Below are positions 56,640 to 64,000 of a DNA stretch of 64,000 nt, piece after piece (position 1 is the stretch's first letter; each line of letters begins with the position of its first letter). The translations under genes were made by a program, and so were the position numbers. Below the pieces are notes generated by a model that was not told the origin of the DNA, ran no database searches, and saw only the letters and a program-made list of their open reading frames with translations. The DNA comes from Armigeres subalbatus (lineage: Eukaryota; Arthropoda; Insecta; Diptera; Culicidae), in contig NW_026942771.1 in NCBI RefSeq assembly GCF_024139115.2, forward strand, positions 310,001 through 374,000, read 5' to 3'.

Positions 56640-57839
56640 CGGGTTTGCAGCCGCGCAGTCGAGTGGCGAGCTGCGCGAAGATCGGCATCAGTTGCTCCGG
56701 AGTGTACAGCGGGCAGATTCTTCCGGTGGGACGGCTTCGTTCTCCGACTGCCGACGGAACCCAGGAGGAGGAAGCGGGGGCCATTCGCTGGTGGATGGTG
56801 CCGACGATGCTGGAGCTTGGACCGATGCAGCTGCCGCTGCCAGTCGCTTGTGCGGCTGTAGCGGTGGGAGTATTGGAATCACACGACGGGGAGCCGGGAT
56901 GGCTGGAAAGTTCACCTCGTTGATTACGGGAACACGGTTCTTTTTCGGAATAGTCCTGGTGGAAGCCTTCTTCCGGATTTCCAGGAACTCGGCTCGCTTT
57001 GGGCAGCCCTTTGTGGTGGCCCGATGTTTGTCGCCACAGTTGGCGCACTTGGGATCGGCCACCTCCATTTTGTCGCACTCGTCCGTCGGATGGGGTTCGC
57101 CACACTTGTTGCAGCGCGGCTTCATGCGGCAGTTCCTGGTGCCGTGCCCGAAATTGAAGCAGTTGGTGCATTGCGTGACATCGCGGTGCACTGGCCGATA
57201 TCGCTCCCAGTCAACGACGGTGTAATTTATAACGCCAACCAGCTTCAGGTCCTTCCAGGTAGTGGAGCCGTGCTCCAGATGGATCAGGTAAAGCTGGTCG
57301 CGATATTTCCTCGCCTTGTCGTGACGAGCGATCTTGTGGACGGCTACTGGCTTCAGTCCGCAACTTTCAAGCTCTGCTTGGAGCTCTTCCTCCTTCATGT
57401 CGTGAAGTCCTCGCAGCAAAGCCTTGAGCGGCTTCGTGCCGGGGTGGTCATGAGTGTAGTACTCATACTTGTGGACCTCGAGGAACTCCACGACGGATTG
57501 ATGATGGTCCCTGTTGGCCGGCATCACTTTCACGCCTTCGCTGCAGAGCCGAAAAGTACATTTCAGCCCCTTAGCGATCAGCTGGCGAATTTTTGGGCGT
57601 AAATCCGGCGGATCGCCCTTCACAAACACGGGCGGGCACTTCTCCTTCCGCTCCGGTTGTACCTGCGGCAGCTGCGATTGCTGCTTCTTCCTCTTTTTCG
57701 GCGGATTGCCGGCGTCATCAAGCGGCAACGGCGAGAACACGTTGCTCTGCAAAAGCTGCTTGGAGGGGTTACCCGCGCCTCCAAGAGCAGTGCGCTTAGG
57801 CACTTTTCCAGCGACCGAATCGGCCACCGAGTCTCCCAT
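56640..57839 (-). pseudogene. Jockey ORF1, copy 2, frameshifted near its end
   Basis: ATG at 57839 (MGDSVADS). Three CCHC-type knuckles are as in copy 1 (CTNCFNFGHGTRNC onward). A one-base deletion near 56712 (AGCGGGCAG versus AGCGGAGCAG) shifts the frame and ends it at 56688, removing about the last 35 residues. The knuckles and upstream domain are unaffected. Confidence 0.85.
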
Positions 57840-57920
57840 GACGGGTCCGGGAGAAAATAACGCCAACGCGACAAGCGAAAACGTAAACAGCGAAAGAACG
57901 AGAAAAAACACTTCGAAAAA

Positions 57921-59854
57921 CGAACAGTGGGTAATGTCTGTGACATAACCGCTAAGTGGACGTAGGACTTGACTTGACCATGCCTTTAAGATACATAATA
58001 TGTCCAAATTTCTCACATCAACTATTTTGGCTAAATAATCGGCGTTGCATACCATTCCTTTGTAAAATCTTCTCATCAAACCGACACAAAATCAAATCTA
58101 CCTCGAACAAGAATCATAAAAAAAAATTCAGGAAGTATCTTTCCGGTCACGAAATATTAGCCTCGACAGTGGCAACCTTCCCACTGAAGGACTGCCTGAA
58201 ATAAACTACAAGTTGGCTCAGCAGGGGATGTAGACTGTATCTCAACTTTTCCACTGAAGAGCCTTCTAATCTGTGCGATAGCGACTGAAGGAGAACATTA
58301 TTTTTAACTCTTAGAGCCTTGAAAAAGGCTGTTTGCTTCGGCTAAGTCCAAAAAGTAAGAAAACGATCTTTTCAAATAACCGCGAATTTCTAGTGATGGT
58401 ATAAAAAAGACTGAATGCTCTGCGAGCGAATGCACTTTTATTTTATATCTTATTTTGAATCTTCTCTGCTTCCCAACTGGTGGGCCAATCAGCTAGTGTC
58501 TTGTATCCCGCTTCTTTGTCAGCCAAAGCGTTATCATCATCAACGCGTTCGAGAAGGGCTTCTTCTTTTTTACGCTTGTTGCTCGCTGCTGGCGTCTATT
58601 TCCTAACGGGACTTTTCGCTAGATACAGGCCAATAAGCCGGGCAAGCGAGCTTAGAATTGCAGTTCAGGTGGGAAGTACGTGTTCTTTTCTGAGACAACA
58701 TTGTTAGAAGTAGAAGGAAGGAAACACCCGGACATGGGATTTCGGGTGATAAGATTTAGAATTGGTAACATGGGACGATCATTCAGTCACGTTCGCTTTG
58801 TGTGCGGTCAGTAGCAAACAATGTTTATCTAGATATTTTTTGATCAATGCCAAAAAACCCAACATTTGATGAAAAATCGATTGATAGTTTATTAATGTTT
58901 TAGCTGTAATCGGTGTTTTCTTTATCCAAATAAGATTAAGTGAGAGATTTGGACATCTTATGAATCTTTAAAGGCATGGTCAAGCGAAGTCCTTCGTCCA
59001 CTTCGCGGTTAAATCAGAAAAAAAAATCTACTGTTAGTTTTGATGCTATTTATGAAAATCACGCATAAAATTTTATCTCTAGAATATTGGATTTGGCACC
59101 CAAGTACAATTTCTATCCCGAAGGGTATTGAAAGCATTGATATTGATCTCTATTATTGGCTCTCTGAAGAACCGTTTGTTTTTTGGACATACAATCATAC
59201 ATGCTGCATCATGTGGCTTTTCTTCAGCCTGTCTCGGCTCAGCACCGATGCCGGCCGGTCTCGGCTCGACTCTGCTGCTGCTGCCGGTATCTGCTCAGCA
59301 TTGCTGCTTTGTCGGGTCTGTAGGGTGGACTGCTGATGTGCTGGCTAGGTGTCGGATGATGATGGTCGCTTCGATAGTGACGAGCCGAAAAAGCGGTCGG
59401 TGCAGACTTCATTCCCTACTAAAAGTGCTGTTCAATCGATGATGCAGTTGCTTCGCTTGTCCCGGTCAGAATGAAAGGAAAAAATCGCGTTGCGCTATTT
59501 TATGGCTTCTCGGCAGACCCAGCGGCTGCTCATTCGCTGGTGTCTGCACCAATCAGAACGTGGTAATGGAATGATGCAAGAATTATGCGGTACCCATATT
59601 TATAGGTTCCCTTGATCTCAATGTTTTTCATTGAAAACAGTTTCATGCCTATTGAAACAAGTTTTTCGGGTCTTATCAAGCATGGACATGAAAGGCATAC
59701 TTGAAATCTGTCGATTGAGGGGCTTACCGCAGAAATTCTTCCACTGAGACGAACGCTATTAACGTTTAAAATCTTTCAACACAGCGTAACGCGGTCGATT
59801 TGAATATTTTGAAATGACACCCGGTATAGTAAAGAGAGACGTAAGTCCTACGTC
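57921..59854 (-). mobile_element. Helitron-like family 1, complete copy in Jockey 5' UTR
   Basis: The R end is at 57921 (CGAACAGTGG, hairpin 57930-57950, motif GACGTAGGACTT at about 57959-57970) and the L end GACGTAAGTCCTACGTC at 59838-59854. At 1.93 kb it is the cleanest full-length family 1 copy. The Jockey T-run borders both sides (AAAAA on the plus strand). It carries promoter-like modules 1 and 2 in inverted orientation and no protein. Confidence 0.7.
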
Positions 59855-59906
59855 AAAAATGCGCGAGCAAAAAACACGTCCGTACGTGTTGCTGTCTCGA
59901 ACTGGA
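59855..59906 (-). mobile_element. 5' terminus of Jockey copy 2
   Basis: Near-identical to 18871-18922. Its right edge is fixed by the target duplication starting at 59907. Both copies share the start CCAGTTCGAGACAGC on the minus strand. Confidence 0.85.
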
Positions 59907-60167
59907 ATATATAATTATTTTGATAGTGAACTCTTTTATTCATTAGTTATTATTTAGAAAATAATAATTTTGAAATGTTTTGTCACTTTAATTACCCACG
60001 ACTAGCAGTGAGCAAACGATGTTCAATGGTCTTATTCATCAAAGGGGCGGAGTTTCGGCTAGAGTTCTGATATAATGATAAAATCATGGCTCACGCGAGT
60101 TTAGTTCCTGCTGCCTGCTCAAATTTTATCTTGCGCGGTCGGTAGAGAACTAACATCCAGCGACAGG

Positions 60168-60684
60168 GACAGGCCTGACAATAGTCATCGTCGCAGCAAG
60201 AAAAACCGCAGTAGCGACGAGATTTATTGCTACTCGACGCATCGTCAATGACGCGCACAACGTTAGCTTTCGTCGTGCAACCAAATCGTCATGACGACAG
60301 CGAAGAACGAAGACTTCATACCATTATTCTTCAAGCGGCAGCTGCCCTGCGAAGATTTTTATTATTTCTTTGTGAAAATGAATTTGAAGTAACGTATGAA
60401 GATGTTATAAATGCTATCGAAACATTTATGTTACCAAAGTTCGTACTATTTCTTTATTCTAGACGCCATTATGTTTTTAACTACTCCGTCAATAATGACG
60501 TGCAATCGATTATGTGAAGAAGTGACGACGGAAATCGTCATAACTTTTGGCTGCACGACTATCTTCGTGGTAGGCATGCGGCATGAAGAAACCGAATAGG
60601 TGTCGCGTCGGGCAATGTTATGACGAAGACTTTTTTTTTTCGCTTTCTTCATACGACGAGAATGACTATTGTCAGCCCGGACAG
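60168..60684. mobile_element. Candidate DNA transposon with imperfect TIRs
   Basis: CTGACAATAGTCATCGTCG near 60175 and its inverted counterpart CTGACAATAGTCATTCTCGT ending near 60684 lie inside longer, imperfect terminal repeats. The interior has short frames only. No target duplication could be settled, and the family is not recognised. Confidence 0.45.
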
Positions 60685-61264
60685 GGATGCTGATATTGCC
60701 GTCTCTAGAAATCAAAGAATTATCTTTTTACATACTTTCATCAATGACAAAAAACGAACAGTGGGTAATGTCTGTGACATAACCGCTAAGTGGACGTAGG
60801 ACTTGACTTGATCATGACTTTAAGATACCTAATATGTCTAAATTTCTCACATCAACTATTTTGGATAAATAATCGGCGTTGCATACCATTCCTTGGCAAA
60901 ATCTTCTCATCAAACCGACACAGAAATCAAATCTACTCCGAACAAAAATCATCTAACAAAAATTCAGGAAGTATCTGTCCGGTCACGAAATATTAGCCTC
61001 GACAGTGGCAACCTTCCCACTGAAGGACTGCCTGAAATAAACCACAAGTTGGCTCAGCAGGGGATGTTGACTGTATCTCAGCCCTTCCACTGAAGGGCCA
61101 CTGAAGGAGAACATTATTTTTAACTCTTAGAGCCTTGAAAAAGGCTGTTTGCTTCGGCTAAGTGCAAAAAGTAAGAAAACGATCTTTTCAAATAATCGCG
61201 AATTTCTAGTGATGGTATAAAAAAGACTGAATGCTCTGCGAGCGAATGCACTTTTCTTTTATAC

Positions 61265-61463
61265 TAGGGACACGGCAGGTATTTTCGTCTGTTCGTCATA
61301 GTCTCGAAAACCAATAAAAGAGACGCTTTTTTGTAAAGCTCATACGTACCAAATCGTAAGCTCAGGAGAAACGTTCTGCTATAGTGGAGTTCTAGCAAAT
61401 GTACGTTGCTTGCGTTGGTTTTAGCCCCTACGACGATGGACGGAAATACCTGCCGTGTCCCTA
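61265..61463. mobile_element. 199-bp MITE with AGGGACACGGCAGG termini
   Basis: The left TAGGGACACGGCAGGTATTT and inverted right TAGGGACACGGCAGGTATTT are identical over 20 bases and then continue (TCGTC/CCGTC) with one mismatch. TA edges suggest Tc1/mariner. The uninterrupted sequence is visible at 58430-58455. Confidence 0.85.
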
Positions 61464-62127
61464 TTTAATTTTGAATCTTCTCTGCTTCCCAATTGGTGGG
61501 CCAATCAGCTAGTGTCTTGTATCCCGCTTCTTTGTCAGCCAAAGCGTCATCATCATCAACGCGTTCGAGAAGGGCTTCTTCTTTTTTACGCTTGTTGCTC
61601 GCTGCTGGCGTCTATTTCCTAACGGGACTTTACGCTAGATACAGGCCAATAAGCCGGGCAAGCGAGCTTAGAATTGCAGTTCAGGTGGGAAGTAGGGTGT
61701 CCTTTTCTGAGACAACATTGTTAGTAGTAGAAGGAAGGAAACACCCGGACATGGGATTTCGGGTGATAAGATCTAGAATTCATAACATGGGACGATCATT
61801 CAATCACGTTCGCGTTGTGTGCGGTCAGTATCAAACAATGTTTATCTACATATTTTTTTATCAATGCCAAAAAATCCAACATTTGATGAAAAATCGATTG
61901 ATAGTTTATTAATGTTTGAGCTGTTATCGGTGGTTTTTTATCCAAATAAGATTATGTGAAAGATTTGAACATCTTATGAATCCTTAAAGGCATGATCAAG
62001 TGAAGTCCTTCGTCCACTTCACGGTTAAGTCAGAAAAATTATCCACTGTTAGTTTTAACGCTATTTATGAAAATCACGCATAAAATGTTATCTCTAGAAT
62101 ATTGGATTTGGCAATCAAGTATAATTT

Positions 62128-62905
62128 CAGGATTGTTACGACTAAGCGGATTTCGCGAATTTTTGAAAATGTTTTCCCGGAAGAGTTTTTGCAGAGATTC
62201 CCGAGAAATTCCCGCAAGAATTCATGTTGCGATTTCCTTCGAAGTTTATTTAGCTATGATCACAAGAATTTCTGTGAAAAATCCTGAAAACTTAACAACA
62301 GATTTTTCGGAAGTTTTTCAGCAGGAAGTCACCAACCAATTTCTGTTAGAATTTCCCAAGCGATTTCTGTAGGAATTTATTAGGGGTGTCCACATACAGT
62401 TTCCGAAAATTTCCTGCATGTTGTTTTTGAGGAATTCACAAAAATTTATGAAAAAATGAAATTCCGCATAAATTTCCGGGGAACCTTTTGCAAGAATGGA
62501 GAAATTTCCACAGATGTTCTCGGAGAAACACCCGCAGACAATTTTGGAGCGACTTCTTCAGAAATTCCAAGAAGGACCATCTAGATGAGTTGTTATATCA
62601 ACTGCTTTTTCCATAATCCTATTTTCAATTTTGTACAAACATGTGTAACGTTGAAGTTAAAACATAAACTTAAAATCAGTAATATTATAAAAACGAACTC
62701 GAAAAAAGACGTTCACTAAATTGTTGTAATGTTCAGCGTAATATTTAACATTGATATTTAACGTGTATTTGCTTAGAATCTTGTTTTGGGTCGCGCGGAT
62801 TTGGCGCGGAATGGATTTTCATGTCGCGCGGAAATGGCGTGGATTTGATTTTAGTCGCGGCGGATTTGGCGCGGAAAATATTTCAGGATCTCCGTAACAA
62901 CCCTG
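62128..62905. mobile_element. 778-bp DNA element with CAGGRTTGTTACG termini
   Basis: CAGGATTGTTACG at 62128 and the inverted CAGGGTTGTTACG ending at 62905 form the termini. The flanks share AATTT, a possible 5-6-bp target duplication. The interior (62190-62580) is a degenerate run of GAATTTC/TTCCCG-like blocks. CAGG...CCTG ends recall hAT elements, but an 8-bp duplication is not evident. Confidence 0.6.
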
Positions 62906-63628
62906 CAATTTCTATCCCGAAGGGAATTGAAAGCTTTGATATTGATCTCTATCATTGGCTCTCTGAAGAATCGTTTGTTTTTTGGACATACATGCTGCAT
63001 CATGTGGCTTTTCTTCAGCCTGTCTCGGCTCATCACCGATGCCGGCCGGTCTCGGCTCGACTCTGCTGCTGCTGCCGGTATCTGCTCAGCATTGCTGCTT
63101 TGTCGGGTCTGTAGGGTGGACTGCTGCTGTACTGGCTAGGTTTCGGCTGATGATGGTGGCTTCGATGACTTCATTCCCTGCTAAAAAGTGTGAGTGCTGT
63201 TCAATCGATGATGCGGTTGCTTCGCTTGTCCCGGTCAGAATGAAAGGAAAAAATCGCGTTGCGCTATTTTATGGCTTCTCGGCAGACCCAGCGGCTGCTC
63301 ATTCGCTGGTGTCTGCACCAATGAGAACGTGGTAATGGAATGATGCAAGAATTATGCGGTACCCATATTTATAGGTTCCCTTGATCTCAATGTTTTTCAT
63401 TGAAAGCAGTTTCATGCCTATTGAAACAAGTTTTTCGGGTCTTATCAAGCATGGACATGAAAGGCATACTTGAAATCTGTCGATTGAGGGGCTTACTGCA
63501 GAAATTCGTCCACTGAGACGAACGCCATTAACGTTTAAAATCTTTCAACACAGCGTAACGCGGTCGATTTGAATATTTTGAAATGACACCCGGTATAGTA
63601 AAGAGAGACGTAAGTCCTACGTCAAAAC

Positions 63629-63808
63629 CAACATTAGATGAAAAACCGATTGATAGCTTTCCATTTTGATATTTTTTCTCTAGATTGGTAACGAAACGTG
63701 TAATGATGCTTATGAATAATGCTGAGCAAAATATGTATTTTTACATGCATGGTCAAGCCAAGTCCTACGTCCACTTCCGGTTATGTCACAGACATTACCC
63801 ACTGTTAG
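63629..63808 (+). mobile_element. Helitron-like family 1, short 3' fragment
   Basis: It begins CCAACATTAGATGAAAAACC directly after the previous element's L end and finishes with a standard R end (hairpin 63779-63799, CACTGTTAG). It then joins Jockey sequence at a T-run. Confidence 0.6.
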
Positions 63809-64000
63809 TTTTTATCCCGGCCAGACGGTGGACCTCGGATGTTCTTGTCCTGGGAGGGGTGTTTAGGATCATCCTCAGGAATTTGTTTTGGACCCGTTGA
63901 AGTTTGAGGTGGTGGGTTTTAGCGCAGCTCTCCCAGACCGGCATGCCATATTCGATCACAGGGAGGATGATTTGCTTGTAGACAGCAAGCTTATTTGTCA
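63809..64000 (-). pseudogene. Third Jockey copy: C-terminal part of ORF2, runs off the window
   Basis: Matches copy 1 from about 7796 and copy 2 from about 54040 almost base for base, in the same orientation. The last 340 or so bases of the element (ORF2 end, 3' UTR) are missing on the left, replaced by the Helitron-like R end at a TTTTT run inside the coding sequence. The G missing from copy 1 near 7945 is present here. Confidence 0.85.

Larger units (their letters stand above)
53693..59906 (-). mobile_element. Jockey-clade LINE, copy 2, interrupted in its 5' UTR
   Basis: The 3' end (ACT/TAC tail) is at 53693 and the 5' end at about 59906. A 13-bp target duplication, ATATATAATTATT, is at 53680-53692 and 59907-59919, and an empty paralogous site (inverted) is at about 50190-50215. 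The element proper is 53693-57920 plus 59855-59906, 4.28 kb. A family 1 Helitron-like element (57921-59854) interrupts the 5' UTR in the same T-run used in copy 1. Confidence 0.88.
60755..63623 (-). mobile_element. Helitron-like family 1, complete copy with two nested insertions
   Basis: The R end is at 60755 (hairpin 60764-60784) and the L end at 63623. Removing the two insertions (61265-61463 and 62128-62905) gives about 1.9 kb, the family size. The left side borders an AAAAA run. Confidence 0.65.

Overview
This window is repetitive DNA from an animal genome, most likely a culicine mosquito of the Aedes type. The evidence is indirect: a tRNA-related SINE resembling Feilai, a Jockey-clade LINE, an RTE-clade LINE, a BEL/Pao LTR retrotransposon, many MITEs and introns or host genes nowhere in sight. 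I found no convincing host protein-coding gene. Every long reading frame belongs to a transposable element or is a by-product of a tandem repeat.

Layout. 1-3915: a SINE with a 12-bp target duplication, a (CAT)n run, a tRNA-like fragment and a foldback repeat. 3916-19293: a nested block. An outer Helitron-like element (family A, minus strand) is split by a Jockey element whose 13-bp target duplications lie 11.5 kb apart (7443-7455 and 18927-18939). A second, partly tandem mass of family A (11686-18870) sits in the 5' UTR of that Jockey. 19299-about 30740: a minus-strand BEL/Pao retrotransposon with gag, protease, RT, RNase H and integrase. It is broken by frameshifts, by a 137-bp retroelement fragment, and by a 4.8-kb insertion in integrase. 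That insertion is two head-to-tail copies of an unidentified element carrying a 94-bp minisatellite (15 and 7 units), one copy holding a nested Helitron-like insertion.

30.7-41.3 kb: MITEs, a 145-bp tandem array with an inverted block, a compact 0.5-kb family A copy, and an RTE element at near full length with a 13-bp target duplication. 41.3-51.9 kb: a 4.1-kb plus-strand family A copy, nested family 1 Helitron-like elements, and a perfect 113-bp palindrome carrying two head-to-head hammerhead-ribozyme motifs. 51.4-64 kb: family 1 elements in both orientations, a second full-length Jockey interrupted in its 5' UTR, and a third Jockey fragment running off the end.

The most interesting content is a pair of non-autonomous families that I read as Helentron-type (HLE2) rolling-circle elements. 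Each has a palindromic terminus at one end, an inverted copy of the same motif placed subterminally at the other end (asymmetric TIRs), a terminal hairpin whose stem is conserved by compensatory changes between subfamilies, junctions in T-runs, and head-to-tail junctions. Three separate contexts place these elements in the same T-run of the Jockey 5' UTR. The class assignment is my inference; the structural features are visible in the sequence.
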